Position numbers and translations under genes: made by a program
The notes under the pieces: model-generated
Seen by the model: the letters and a program-made list of their open reading frames with translations, nothing else
Told to the model about the DNA's origin: nothing
The model's database searches: none
Assembly (NCBI RefSeq): GCF_000428745.1
Contig: NZ_AUAN01000013.1
Span: 1 to 44,244, forward strand
DNA length: 44,244 bases
DNA from: Veillonella magna DSM 19857
Lineage (GTDB): Bacteria; Bacillota; Negativicutes; Veillonellales; Veillonellaceae
Direction: 5' to 3'
In this document: positions 1-8,703 of the stretch, one piece after another
Layout of the letters: every line of letters begins with the position of its first letter
Position numbering within the stretch: the stretch's first letter is position 1

Positions 1-222
1 CGATTAAAAGCGGTCTATTGGTGGTGCTATATGCATTCGCCAAGACCGCTTTCTCTTTCAGAACTATTAAACGATATGCCTACAGATGAAAGTATATCTG
101 CTATTTATAAGAAAATAACTTGGAACAACAACCGTGTGAACAATACCATACCTAAATGGGGTGACGCAATTGCCTGGAATGAATTGCATATGTCCACGGA
201 ACTTCCCACGTATTGGGATTAA
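1..222 (+). CDS. C-terminal part of a transposase-like protein (runs off the left edge)
   Basis: The reading frame is open from base 1, so this is the last 73 or so residues of a longer protein; the first in-frame ATG at 31 is probably internal. The tail is rich in Trp and Tyr and ends with WNELHMSTELPTYWD. From memory, the pattern 'mPTDE ... WGDA..WNELH ... WD' resembles the extreme C-terminus of IS1249/IS256-like DDE transposases. The catalytic acidic residues would lie outside the window, so neither the family nor intactness can be confirmed. No terminal inverted repeat was recognised in the 215 bases that follow. Confidence 0.4.
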   Translation, partial: RLKAVYWWCYMHSPRPLSLSELLNDMPTDESISAIYKKITWNNNRVNNTIPKWGDAIAWNELHMSTELPTYWD

Positions 223-308
223 TTGGAGTTATCCACACACACTTTTTGTCCTATAACCCGATAATCACACCGATGAGTACAATTTCGATTCTCCCCATAA
301 GTAAACTA

Positions 309-386
309 AAAACAAAAATCGGTATCTCTCGCAACAGCTCATCATGCGTCTATACATGATTGGCCACCGCCAAAGATACCGATTTT
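309..386 (-). terminator. Terminator of the cobalamin operon
   Basis: A 13-bp perfect inverted repeat (AAAATCGGTATCT at 315-327, complement at 374-386) encloses a second small hairpin (ATCATG/CATGAT). On the minus strand the outer stem is followed by TTTTTGTTTTTAG. It lies just past the stop of the last gene of the operon. The rest of the 223-437 gap holds only two imperfect copies of a 17-base direct repeat (394-410 and 411-427; ATAGTCT(A/G)TTATC(A/G)AAC). Confidence 0.7.
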
Positions 387-437
387 ATTATGTATAGTCT
401 ATTATCAAACATAGTCTGTTATCGAACAACTTATCAC

Positions 438-1229
438 TTACAGCAGTCCGTGAATTTTTACATACGGTGACCCATCGGATTCCCGTTCGATAGTACTGTC
501 CACGGCAAATACTGTACGCAACAGTTCTGCTGTCATGACTGTATCCGGTGAGCCGGTCGCTACCATGTGACCACCACTGAGAACCGCAATAGCATCTGAG
601 TAACGTGCTGCTTGATTTAATTCATGAAGTACCATGACAACCGTCAGGCCTCGCTCTTCATTTAAGCGTCGCAATAATTCCATAATCTCAAACTGATGAT
701 TAATGTCAAGATACGTTGTAGGTTCATCAAGAAGAAGCACCGTCGGCTCCTGGGCCAATGCCATAGCAATCCACACCCGTTGCCGCTCGCCACCGGATAA
801 AGAACTCACCCGTTGCTCCTTGAGGTGCGATGTTTTAGTAGCTGCCATCGCTGCCTCTACAGCACGACGATCTTCCCCGGCCGTATTACGCCACCAATTT
901 TGGTGAGGAAAACGACCGCAGTATACCAATTCTTCCACAGTAATGTCCTTTGGCATTTCCGGTGTTTGCGGTAAAAATGCCATATGCTTGGCTAATTCCT
1001 TAGCTGCCCATGAAGATGTGGGCTTTCCCTGTAGCATGATCGTTCCTTGCTGTGGCTTCAAGGTACCTACAATAGATTTAAGCAATGTACTTTTACCACA
1101 ACCGTTCGGCCCTATAAGCGTTGTAATTTTACCGCCTTCTACCGTCCAATCGATTTCTTTAAGTACCTGTTTTTCACCAAAGGCCAACGATAAATTTGCA
1201 ACGGTAATCACCGGCTCCGTCCTCGGCAT
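438..1229 (-). CDS. ABC transporter ATP-binding protein, FecE/BtuD type
   Basis: Cytoplasmic ATPase partner of the permease encoded just upstream; together they would import an iron chelate, haem or a corrinoid. Walker A (GPNGCGKST), the ABC signature (LSGGERQRV), Walker B (LLLDEP) and the switch His (VLHEL) are all present, and length (263 aa) is normal. An in-frame ATG lies 24 bases further upstream, but the chosen ATG has AAGGAGGG seven bases before it and overlaps the permease stop as TAATG, which implies translational coupling. No substrate-binding protein is encoded here. Its position at the end of a cobalamin operon suggests a corrinoid or cobalt-related substrate, but that is inference. 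Confidence 0.9.
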   Translation of the reverse strand: MPRTEPVITVANLSLAFGEKQVLKEIDWTVEGGKITTLIGPNGCGKSTLLKSIVGTLKPQQGTIMLQGKPTSSWAAKELAKHMAFLPQTPEMPKDITVEELVYCGRFPHQNWWRNTAGEDRRAVEAAMAATKTSHLKEQRVSSLSGGERQRVWIAMALAQEPTVLLLDEPTTYLDINHQFEIMELLRRLNEERGLTVVMVLHELNQAARYSDAIAVLSGGHMVATGSPDTVMTAELLRTVFAVDSTIERESDGSPYVKIHGLL

Positions 1230-2227
1230 TACGCATCCCTCCTTAACAACCACAAGAAGAATGGCGCTCCGAAAAAGGCCATGATGATTCCTACCGGTAC
1301 CTCTACAGGACTAAACAGAACTCGTCCCAGCGTATCGCTGACAACAAGTACGGCTGCCCCTAAAAATGCAGATCCGGGCAATAAAAAGCGATACTCCGTA
1401 CCGATAATCATACGGGCAATATGAGGAATAATGAGCCCCACAAAACCGATTAGGCCCGCCACACTGACTGCACTGGCTGCTAAAAAAGCGGCTACAGCCG
1501 TCATCATAAAGCGAGTTTGTTCCACGGGCAAGCCCAATCCCTTGGCCGTTTCATCGCCCAATGACAATATGGTAAGCCGCCGACTGCCCAAGAAGGCAAG
1601 AATAAGACCTACCACCGTGTAAGGAGCCAACACATACACCTGTGGCCAGCTGCGCGCCGATAAGCCGCCTACCATCCAAAGAAGGGCTCCTTGTACGCGA
1701 TCACCGTAGAATACCAGTAACGCCGAAATCCCCGATCCCAAAAAGGCCGCTACCGCCACACCGGCCAAAATAATACGCGTCGGTCGGATGCCATTGCGCC
1801 ATGCTAACGCATACACCATGAGAGCAGCTGCCAAAGCACCGACAAAAGCTACCATCGGCACCAAATATTCCCAGCTGGGAAATAAAATCAAAATAATAAC
1901 GCCTGCCAAGCCGGCCCCTGATGAAACGCCTACAATCTGTGGATCCGCTAAGGGATTTTTCATCACTGCTTGCAAGATAGCTCCGGCCACAGCAAGGTTA
2001 GCGCCTACCAAAGCCGCTACAATGTTGCGAGGGAAGCGAATGTTCCAGATAACCATATCCTGTGTATCCTGTAACGTGGGACTCCACAGCGTATGCCAAA
2101 TCTTAGCAATGGTAATGTCCGCCGAACCAAAGGCCATAGACAGCACAAGGGCCGCCAAGGCAGCCCCTAAAAACACGAGAACTACCGTCATACGCCACGC
2201 ATTACGCGTCTTTGCTGTTCCGGTCAT
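1229..2227 (-). CDS. FecCD-family ABC transporter permease
   Basis: Integral membrane subunit with about ten hydrophobic segments. It carries FecCD/BtuC hallmarks: PRNIVAALVGANLAVAGA near the N-terminus, then NPLADPQIVGVSSGAG and GLIGFVGLIIPHIAR, the last holding the coupling region that contacts the ATPase. The frame extends 29 codons upstream into cbiC, but the ATG chosen (MTGTAKTRNA) sits one base past the cbiC stop, behind a weak purine-rich site (GAGAAGAA). The first 35 residues are basic before the first membrane span, as expected. Substrate cannot be read from the sequence; siderophore, haem and B12 importers share this family. Confidence 0.9.
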   Translation of the reverse strand: MTGTAKTRNAWRMTVVLVFLGAALAALVLSMAFGSADITIAKIWHTLWSPTLQDTQDMVIWNIRFPRNIVAALVGANLAVAGAILQAVMKNPLADPQIVGVSSGAGLAGVIILILFPSWEYLVPMVAFVGALAAALMVYALAWRNGIRPTRIILAGVAVAAFLGSGISALLVFYGDRVQGALLWMVGGLSARSWPQVYVLAPYTVVGLILAFLGSRRLTILSLGDETAKGLGLPVEQTRFMMTAVAAFLAASAVSVAGLIGFVGLIIPHIARMIIGTEYRFLLPGSAFLGAAVLVVSDTLGRVLFSPVEVPVGIIMAFFGAPFFLWLLRRDA

Positions 2228-2228
2228 T

Positions 2229-2894
2229 TTATTTCTTCTCGTCTCCCTGTACAAATAACATCGTATCGCGCTTAACATTGGTATATAAAAGCGCATTAAT
2301 AACAGAAGCCGCAATCGGACTGCCGCCTTTGTTCCCTTTTACCGTAATATACGGCACCGGTGATACTTCCATTAAGTAATCCTTAGATTCCGCCGCACCC
2401 ACAAAGCCTACCGGGATACCTACGATAAGTGCCGGACGCACTCCTTCTTCCAAGGCTAACCGCAATACTTCATAAAGAGCGGTCGGTGCGTTGCCAATAG
2501 CCACAATCTGTCCATCCAACTGCTTGCCGAAGGTGCGCATAGCCGCAATAGAACGAGTAACGCCTAATTCTTTTGCCAGCTCCGCTACTTTCGGATCCTT
2601 AATCAAGCAGTGTACTTCACTGCCGCGCAATGCCAACGCCGGTTTGTTGATGCCGGTGCGCACCATTTCTACGTCACAATAAATATGCGCTCCCTTGTTC
2701 AACGCTTCGATGCCCTTTGCTACCGCATCAGGACTGGTGCGCACCAGCTGCGCATACTCCACATCGCCGGATGCATGAATCGTACGCGAATAAACGCGCA
2801 CTTCATCCTCTGTTAAACCTAAGTCTTTTACGTACGGGTAAATGAGCTCCATACTTTTATCTTCAATGGCTTTAGGATTTTTTACATAGTCCAT
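2229..2894 (-). CDS. cbiC: Precorrin-8X methylmutase (cobalt-precorrin-8 methylmutase)
   Basis: Moves the C-11 methyl group to C-12, giving (hydrogeno)cobyrinic acid. The 221-aa length is usual. The catalytic His sits in SRTIHASGD (about residue 40), followed by the conserved VRTGINK stretch and the C-terminal VGIPVGFVGAAESK block typical of CobH/CbiC. A good ribosome site (GGGAGG) precedes the ATG, and the start overlaps the end of the reductase gene by 23 bases. As one of the last ring-modifying steps, it sits near the end of the operon, before the transporter genes. Confidence 0.95.
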   Translation of the reverse strand: MDYVKNPKAIEDKSMELIYPYVKDLGLTEDEVRVYSRTIHASGDVEYAQLVRTSPDAVAKGIEALNKGAHIYCDVEMVRTGINKPALALRGSEVHCLIKDPKVAELAKELGVTRSIAAMRTFGKQLDGQIVAIGNAPTALYEVLRLALEEGVRPALIVGIPVGFVGAAESKDYLMEVSPVPYITVKGNKGGSPIAASVINALLYTNVKRDTMLFVQGDEKK

Positions 2895-3660
2895 TTACTC
2901 TATCCTCCCATAAATCAATAAATTCATCAGCCGATGTTATCGTCGTAGCCCCCTTTGCAGGCTGCGGGCGATCGATAACGATAATATGCAGCCCCAGGTC
3001 CATCGCCGCTTTTAACTTCGTATCGGATCCGCCTACGAGACCGGAATTCTTCATGACTACGACTTCGGCCTTGGTATCACTGAACATAATGCGATTCATA
3101 TCATAACTGAACGGCCCTTGCATAGCAATAATATGCTTCGGTGATACGCCCAGCTCTTCCATCATAGTCAATACCTCTGCCGTCGGCAACACGCGGGTCC
3201 ACACCGTTTTATTCTTCAATGCGTCCGCCTTGGCAAAAATATGCATTGTCTTACTGCCCGTCGTGAGGTATATAATATCGCCTAATTTTCCTGCCAGAGC
3301 AGCCGCTTCATCTTCATTCGACACATGATGTAATTTATCATACGCCGGCAAGGGAACCTCCGCTCGCTCAAAACGAACAAACGGAATTCCTTCAGCCGCC
3401 GCCGCACTGCGCGCAGTAGCCGTCACGATTGCTGCATAAGGATGACTGGCATCGACAAGCAAACTAATATTTTTCTCGCGAATCAGAGTCTTCATCGCCT
3501 CTTCATCCAGTCTACCGGTATGTACTTCAATACCTTCATGAGCCGCCAGTTCTGCTCCATACCGGCTAACAACAGATACCAAGACCGGCGTTTTCGTATG
3601 TTCACGCACAGTCACGGCAAGACGCCGTCCATCGAGTGTACCGGCAATAACCCAAATCAT
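2872..3660 (-). CDS. cbiJ: Precorrin-6A / cobalt-precorrin-6A reductase
   Basis: NAD(P)H-dependent reduction of the corrin precursor macrocycle. CobK/CbiJ features are visible: N-terminal IWVIAGTLDGRRLA, VDASHPYAA in the middle, and MQGPFSYDMN followed by VMKNSGLVGGSDTKLKAA near the C-terminus, a combination specific to this family. Length (262 aa) is normal. The ATG overlaps the stop of cbiH as ATGA, a translational-coupling arrangement. No unusual features. Confidence 0.95.
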   Translation of the reverse strand: MIWVIAGTLDGRRLAVTVREHTKTPVLVSVVSRYGAELAAHEGIEVHTGRLDEEAMKTLIREKNISLLVDASHPYAAIVTATARSAAAAEGIPFVRFERAEVPLPAYDKLHHVSNEDEAAALAGKLGDIIYLTTGSKTMHIFAKADALKNKTVWTRVLPTAEVLTMMEELGVSPKHIIAMQGPFSYDMNRIMFSDTKAEVVVMKNSGLVGGSDTKLKAAMDLGLHIIVIDRPQPAKGATTITSADEFIDLWEDRVNGLCKKS

Positions 3661-4481
3661 AATTTATAACCACGCGGCGTAATCATACGACCGTTTTCCA
3701 CATACGTCTGACTGTTGCCGATAATAACCAACGTTTGCATATCGACTTCTTCTTTAGTAAAGTGTTCCAAATCGGAAATCACGATATGCTGCCCCTTACG
3801 CCCCGCTTTTTGTACAATACCTACCGGCGTCTTCGGATCGCGGTGCTTCAATACTAATTCGCGCACTTCATCAAGATGGGTAACACGTTTTTTACTGCGC
3901 GGATTGTACAGGGCAATAACCATATCCCCTTCCGCACATAAATCAGCACGTTTCTTGATAAGCTCCCACGGAGTCATCAAATCACTGAGGCTGATAACTG
4001 CAAAGTCGTGCATAAGCGGTGCCCCCAAAACGGATGCCGCCACATTGACTGCGCTCAGGCCCGGAATAATTTCTACTTCCGGACGGCGATCAGCATCAAC
4101 CTTGTTAGCCAGTTCCATAACCAAACCGGCCATACCGTAAATGCCCGGATCACCACTGGATACAACGACAACCTTATGACCTTCTAACGCTAAGTCAATC
4201 GCCTGTTGGCAACGGTCTACTTCCTGCATCATTGCCGTGCCCACTGTTTCCTTATCGGCAATCAAATCCTTAATCAAGTCTAAGTATGTTAAATAACCTA
4301 CTACACGGTCTGCTTCCAAAATAGCTTCCCGCGCCTGCGGTGTCATATATTCGTCATTGCCCGGTCCGATGCCAATTACCTTTACCGTACCCGTGCTATT
4401 GCCACCGTGGTTCTGGGATACACTGTTTTTTTCTGCCATAATTCCCGGCTCTTGGCCAGTAACATTGCCGTTGTTTCGCAT
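3657..4481 (-). CDS. cbiH: Precorrin-3B / cobalt-factor III C17-methyltransferase
   Basis: SAM-dependent methylation at C-17 linked to ring contraction. The tetrapyrrole methylase fold shows in VKVIGIGPGND, VVVVSSGDPGIYGMAG and the C-terminal VIIGNSQT. The start chosen has AGGAG closely upstream and gives a 31-residue polar N-terminal extension before the usual 'VKVIGIGPG' start of the domain; an internal ATG (MAEKNS) would shorten it by 14 residues but has a weaker ribosome site. Either way the gene overlaps the 3' end of cbiG by 58-100 bases, unusually long for this operon, where other overlaps are 4-23 bases. Confidence 0.93.
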   Translation of the reverse strand: MRNNGNVTGQEPGIMAEKNSVSQNHGGNSTGTVKVIGIGPGNDEYMTPQAREAILEADRVVGYLTYLDLIKDLIADKETVGTAMMQEVDRCQQAIDLALEGHKVVVVSSGDPGIYGMAGLVMELANKVDADRRPEVEIIPGLSAVNVAASVLGAPLMHDFAVISLSDLMTPWELIKKRADLCAEGDMVIALYNPRSKKRVTHLDEVRELVLKHRDPKTPVGIVQKAGRKGQHIVISDLEHFTKEEVDMQTLVIIGNSQTYVENGRMITPRGYKL

Positions 4482-5581
4482 ACGTTTCCTACTCCTATCG
4501 TCTGTTTAACAAAATTTGATTCTTCTATATCAGCCGCTGCAATGAGCGGTTTCATTTCTTCTTGCGTATAAAATTGAATGGGCCATCCCAATCGTTTCAT
4601 AGCTGCCAATAGCCCCTTTTCATCAGCCTTGACAATCACCGATGCAGCTCCGTAAACACTCTTCGGCGAACGCCCTAAATTGGCCAGTGAGTCGAGTACA
4701 GCCGCTTCTATCATCTCTGCCGGTGTATCGCGACGACAGCCAATCCCCACTGTCATGGTCTTAGGTCGCAAAAACAATCGCGTACCCGCTACCGTCATCA
4801 TGCGGTCCGTAATAATAATGCGCACAGCTATCTCACACTCATTATCACCGGTACTCTTTACGCTATCTGTTCTCTGAATCTGATTTGCCTTATCACCGTT
4901 GCTTCTCGGCAAATCGTCGCCCTGACAAGCTGCGCCGTCAAAAGGGACTACCTTAATGCCGTAAGCCATCGCCTGTTCGCGATACGTCTCAAACTCAGAC
5001 AGCGAGGTATCCAAATAATAGCGCACCGGCTCACCGGCTACAATAGCAGCATTCACATGACGCAAATCCGTAAAATCATCTACAGCCAGTCCCAGCTTGC
5101 GAGCCAACACATCCGGCGCCGGCAATCCATTGACATCCGTTGCTGTGGTTATCACCGGATCGGCACCGGCTATCTGCGCAATTTCTGCCGTCCATTCATT
5201 GGCCCCGCCTAAATGCCCGGACAAGAGACTGATCGCATGATGAGCACCTTCATCCATAACAACCACGGCCGGATCCGATGACTTATGCACCACATAAGGG
5301 GCAATCATGCGCACCACAATACCGGTGGCCATAATGAAGAGCAACCGATCATAGCCATTAAAAATTTCCTCCATCATCGGCTTTAGTGAAGTATACACAA
5401 TGGCTTCATCACCGCTTTCGCGACCGCTTTTCTCGTAACATACCACCGCATCGCCGGACTGGCGCAATTGTGCCGCCACCTGTTGACCTAAGGCGGCCCC
5501 TTTAGCTGTTACGGCCATAATGGCAATCCGTGACCGGCTACCACTTTCTTTATCAGTCTCCGTTGCCGTTAACACACTCAT
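4382..5581 (-). CDS. cbiG: Cobalt-precorrin-5A hydrolase
   Basis: Opens the delta-lactone and releases acetaldehyde in the anaerobic pathway. Three parts can be seen: the N-terminal domain (about 18-100, IAIMAVTAKGAALG), the middle domain with LLSGHLGGANEWTAEIA and ITTATDVNGLPAPD, and the C-terminal domain (about 275-399) starting MTVGIGCRRDTPAEMIE. Between middle and C-terminal domains (about residues 218-262) lies a polar, low-complexity linker. The start overlaps the cbiF stop as ATGA. CbiG occurs only in the oxygen-independent route, which supports an anaerobic host. Confidence 0.93.
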   Translation of the reverse strand: MSVLTATETDKESGSRSRIAIMAVTAKGAALGQQVAAQLRQSGDAVVCYEKSGRESGDEAIVYTSLKPMMEEIFNGYDRLLFIMATGIVVRMIAPYVVHKSSDPAVVVMDEGAHHAISLLSGHLGGANEWTAEIAQIAGADPVITTATDVNGLPAPDVLARKLGLAVDDFTDLRHVNAAIVAGEPVRYYLDTSLSEFETYREQAMAYGIKVVPFDGAACQGDDLPRSNGDKANQIQRTDSVKSTGDNECEIAVRIIITDRMMTVAGTRLFLRPKTMTVGIGCRRDTPAEMIEAAVLDSLANLGRSPKSVYGAASVIVKADEKGLLAAMKRLGWPIQFYTQEEMKPLIAAADIEESNFVKQTIGVGNVCETTAMLLAKSRELWQKKTVYPRTTVAIARVR

Positions 5582-6339
5582 TCCTTAGCGCTCCGATACA
5601 TATGGCTGAAGCCTTTGTCGTACAGCTTGGACAACTCATAGTCACTGTCCAGTACCTTGCTGACAACAATCATCGCCTGACGAAGTACGCCTTCCTTGGC
5701 TACAATATCCGCAATAGTTTCCAATGTACCACGGATAATCCGCTGATCCGGCCACGATGCCTTGACTACAATGGCCACCGGCGTTTCTTTTGCGTAACCG
5801 CCGCCGATAAGCTCTTCCACAACCTTATCAATCATCTGCACGCTGAGGAAAATGCACATGGTTGCTTCATGGGATGCCAATAAAGCCAGCTTTTCCTTCG
5901 GCGGCATCGGGGTTCTACCTTCCATACGTGTAATGATAACTGTCTGGGATACATTTGGCAATGTATATTCTTGTTTCAACGCGGCTGCCGTAGCCAAGAA
6001 GGAACTGACGCCCGGCGTCACATCATAGCTGATTCCCAACTCATCCAGCGCATCCATCTGTTCTTGAATGGCGCCGTAAATAGCCGGATCACCGGTATGA
6101 AGACGAACAATGCTTTTTCCTTCGGCAGCGCCCTTCTTCATAACCGCCAATACTTCATCCAGATTCATCATAGCACTGTTATGAATTTCACAGCCTTCTT
6201 TGCAGGCCTGCAGAATTTCAGGATTTACCAACGATCCTGCATAAATAACGATATCAGCTTCACTAACCAAACGATATCCCTTGCGCGTAATGAGCTCCGG
6301 ATCTCCCGGGCCTGCGCCGACAATATGTACCTGTGCCAC
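5578..6339 (-). CDS. cbiF: Precorrin-4 / cobalt-precorrin-4 C11-methyltransferase
   Basis: SAM-dependent methylation at C-11. Diagnostic CobM/CbiF segments are VHIVGAGPGDPELITRKG at the N-terminus, VIYAGSLVNPEIL, VRLHTGDPAIYGAIQEQMD and TPGVSSFLATAAAL. The 253-aa length is standard. It lies three bases after the cbiT stop and overlaps the next gene by four bases. Confidence 0.95.
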   Translation of the reverse strand: MAQVHIVGAGPGDPELITRKGYRLVSEADIVIYAGSLVNPEILQACKEGCEIHNSAMMNLDEVLAVMKKGAAEGKSIVRLHTGDPAIYGAIQEQMDALDELGISYDVTPGVSSFLATAAALKQEYTLPNVSQTVIITRMEGRTPMPPKEKLALLASHEATMCIFLSVQMIDKVVEELIGGGYAKETPVAIVVKASWPDQRIIRGTLETIADIVAKEGVLRQAMIVVSKVLDSDYELSKLYDKGFSHMYRSAKE

Positions 6340-6342
6340 GCT

Positions 6343-6930
6343 CTATACCTCCTGTGGCTGTTTTACAGCCGTAACAATAAAAATCGGACTCAACGGATTC
6401 AGCAGATGATACGGTCCCGCCTTGCGAAAGCGGTTTACCTGCATCTGAAATCCTTCATACGTAAATGGTCGCCCTTTTAGTTCCTTTAATATCGTGTGCC
6501 CTGTTTCCATAGTCACTGCGGTAACCACCAAACGACCACCGTCTTTTAACAATCGCTCCGATGCATCCAAAATAGCCCCCATACCACCGGCGCTGCCGCC
6601 GATAATAATCGCATCCAGCGGGGGTAAGTCAGCCATGCCCTCCGGCGCTTTAGCTTCAATTACTGTCAAATTATGCACATTAAATTTAGCAGCGTTTGCT
6701 TTAATAAGCTCGATGCCCTTAGCGAAACGCTCAATGGCATACACGTGACCGTTCGGTGCACCCAAAGCTGCTTCAATGGAAATCGATCCTGTACCGGCAC
6801 CGACGTCAAGCACCTTACTGTCCTCCTGCACGCGGGCTTCATTAAGCACCATTGCACGGATTTCCTTTTTCGTCATCGGTACATCGCCGCGAATAAATTC
6901 GTCATCATCAATTCCAAAAAAATGTCTCAT
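6343..6930 (-). CDS. cbiT: Cobalt-precorrin-6B C15-methyltransferase (decarboxylating)
   Basis: Methylates C-15 and decarboxylates the C-12 acetate side chain. It is a class I SAM methyltransferase: motif I reads VLDVGAGTGSISIEAA, with the acidic end of beta-2 at VYAIERF. The N-terminal GIDDDEFIRGDVPMTKKEIR is typical of CbiT. At 195 aa it is the stand-alone form, with CbiE encoded separately next door, whereas CobL-type proteins fuse the two. The start overlaps the cbiE stop as ATGA. Confidence 0.94.
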   Translation of the reverse strand: MRHFFGIDDDEFIRGDVPMTKKEIRAMVLNEARVQEDSKVLDVGAGTGSISIEAALGAPNGHVYAIERFAKGIELIKANAAKFNVHNLTVIEAKAPEGMADLPPLDAIIIGGSAGGMGAILDASERLLKDGGRLVVTAVTMETGHTILKELKGRPFTYEGFQMQVNRFRKAGPYHLLNPLSPIFIVTAVKQPQEV

Positions 6931-7556
6931 CCCATCACCACCAATACTGAATGATAAAATCCGGGTAACTCGGCAATATCGCCAAGCGTGGCCCGTTCAA
7001 TACGTTCATCCTCATAGCTGAGGCGCTCACAGGCAGCCGCCGTTGTTTCCTTCGGCCAGCCATGTTCATCCATCAGAATCCGCGCAATCGCTGCCGGATT
7101 ATGCTCCTTATCCGTTAAAAACCCCAGCGTTCGTCCTTCTTCGTAGCGCAGCTTATCCGCCGGTGGAATGCGCCCGTGAAAGCTCATCAAATCTGCGTTC
7201 TGCCATACTTCACCGAGCCGTGCAAAAGCAAACGTCATCGAGCTGATACCGGGAATGACCTCTAACGGATAGGTAGGAAATTTTTTCTTTAAATACGGCA
7301 ATAAACTATAGTACCCCGTATCGCCGCTAACCAGCACCACAACATCATCATGCGTTAACTGCTGTTCAATCCACAAGGCTAGTTCACTGAGCTTGCCTGT
7401 CACCGGGTAACACTGTTGTCCGTCACGGGCAAAATCCTGTAGCGCACGCTCGCTACCTACCAATACCTTGGCCTCGGCAATTCGTTTGAGACCGATGGGC
7501 ACGACATAGTCGGGGTTGCCCGGACCGATTCCGATTATACGGAGGGTATGTGCCAA
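6927..7556 (-). CDS. cbiE: Cobalt-precorrin-7 C5-methyltransferase
   Basis: SAM-dependent methylation at C-5; tetrapyrrole methylase fold. Visible motifs are IIGIGPGNPDYVVPIGL at the N-terminus, VVVLVSGDTGYYSLLPYL and VIPGISSMTFAFARLG, then the C-terminal ERLSYEDERIERATL characteristic of CbiE. Its partner CbiT is encoded immediately downstream, and its start lies within the last 22 bases of cbiD. Confidence 0.94.
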   Translation of the reverse strand: MAHTLRIIGIGPGNPDYVVPIGLKRIAEAKVLVGSERALQDFARDGQQCYPVTGKLSELALWIEQQLTHDDVVVLVSGDTGYYSLLPYLKKKFPTYPLEVIPGISSMTFAFARLGEVWQNADLMSFHGRIPPADKLRYEEGRTLGFLTDKEHNPAAIARILMDEHGWPKETTAAACERLSYEDERIERATLGDIAELPGFYHSVLVVMG

Positions 7557-8650
7557 CCTTCTTCACCTCCGATAGCTTGGGCCGTATCATTGACCGCTAA
7601 AATATCTCCATCCAAGGTAGCAATAATAATCCCTACCTTGGCCTCACCGGCAATATAGCGTTCGGATCGCATCGCTGCCCGATCGGCCACACGCTGATAG
7701 ACGCTTTCCAGATGCTCCCGTGCCAGAATAGGCATAGCCGCTTCTGTCGTACGGCACTCCATAATTTCTTGAGCCACCTTCTGCGAAGCTCCGTCTAACG
7801 CCGCGTACGCTACCAACGTTTCCATACGTCCGTCGCTCATGCGGTTATGCGTGTGAAAGCTCCCACTGGCCAGCTTAATAATTTTACCGATGTGACCGAT
7901 AATAAGCACTTTAGTAAAACCAATCTTAACGCATTGTTCCAACATGAAGCCGATAAAATTACTCGTCTCTGCTTGGCGTTCTACAGGAATGCCCAGTACA
8001 TGTTTAGCCAACTCCTGTCCGATGCGTCCCGGCACTAACACAGCCGTTCTATGACCGGCCGCATACATGACTCGCAGCTGTGGTACCAACGAGTTTTTAA
8101 ATCCTTCTTCACTCATGGGCTTCACAATCCCCGTCGTACCGATAATGGATATGCCGCCCTCAATGCCTAGCGTGGCATTAAGTGTTTTTTTCGCCAGTGC
8201 TTCGCCTTCGGGAACACTTACCGTTACCACAACACCTTGCGGTACCTTGCAATATGCATCAAACACCAGCTTCATCATCGCCCGCGGACCGGGGTTAATG
8301 GCCGGCTCTCCCAGCGCTAATGCCAATCCCTCTTTAGTCACTGTCCCTACACCGTGTCCTGCTTGAAACCGCAGAACACCGTCATCGGTAAGCGTTACCG
8401 TAGTCACCACATCTGTGCCATGTGTTACATCCGGATCATCACCGCCATCCTTAACGATGGTGGCCTCCGCCACGGTATCACTAAGACGACGCACCGCCTT
8501 TACCGGTACATCAATCCACTGACCTTGAGGATTTTCTATTTGCACGCGACTTGGATACTCTTCTTCAAGAAGTGCCAACAATGCCGCCTTCATACCGGCC
8601 GTGGCACATGACCCGGTCGTGTATCCGCCGCGCATATTTTCTACGTCCAA
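7535..8650 (-). CDS. cbiD: Cobalt-precorrin-5B C1-methyltransferase (TTG start)
   Basis: SAM-dependent methylation at C-1, specific to the anaerobic pathway. The family signature RGGYTTGSCATAGMKAAL is at the N-terminus, with GGISIIGTTGIVKPMSEE in the middle. The start is a TTG: AAGGAGG (8656-8662) lies five bases before it, while the first ATG is 20 bases from that site. First gene of the cbi run; the 371-aa length is normal. A short hairpin separates it from yajQ upstream. No B12-box was recognised ahead of it, so how the operon responds to cobalamin is not evident. Confidence 0.94.
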   Translation of the reverse strand: MDVENMRGGYTTGSCATAGMKAALLALLEEEYPSRVQIENPQGQWIDVPVKAVRRLSDTVAEATIVKDGGDDPDVTHGTDVVTTVTLTDDGVLRFQAGHGVGTVTKEGLALALGEPAINPGPRAMMKLVFDAYCKVPQGVVVTVSVPEGEALAKKTLNATLGIEGGISIIGTTGIVKPMSEEGFKNSLVPQLRVMYAAGHRTAVLVPGRIGQELAKHVLGIPVERQAETSNFIGFMLEQCVKIGFTKVLIIGHIGKIIKLASGSFHTHNRMSDGRMETLVAYAALDGASQKVAQEIMECRTTEAAMPILAREHLESVYQRVADRAAMRSERYIAGEAKVGIIIATLDGDILAVNDTAQAIGGEEGWHIPSV

Positions 8651-8667
8651 CTATACCTCCTTACGCA

Positions 8668-8692
8668 AAGAAGCAGCCCTTGTGAGCTGCCC
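8668..8692 (-). terminator. Weak hairpin between yajQ and cbiD
   Basis: GCAGC and GCTGC form a 5-bp stem around an 8-base loop; on the minus strand it is followed by TTCTTTG. It is too short to be a strong terminator but could attenuate read-through from yajQ into the cbi operon. No separate cbiD promoter was found in the 53-base gap. Confidence 0.3.
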
Positions 8693-8703
8693 CCTATGCG
8701 TGA

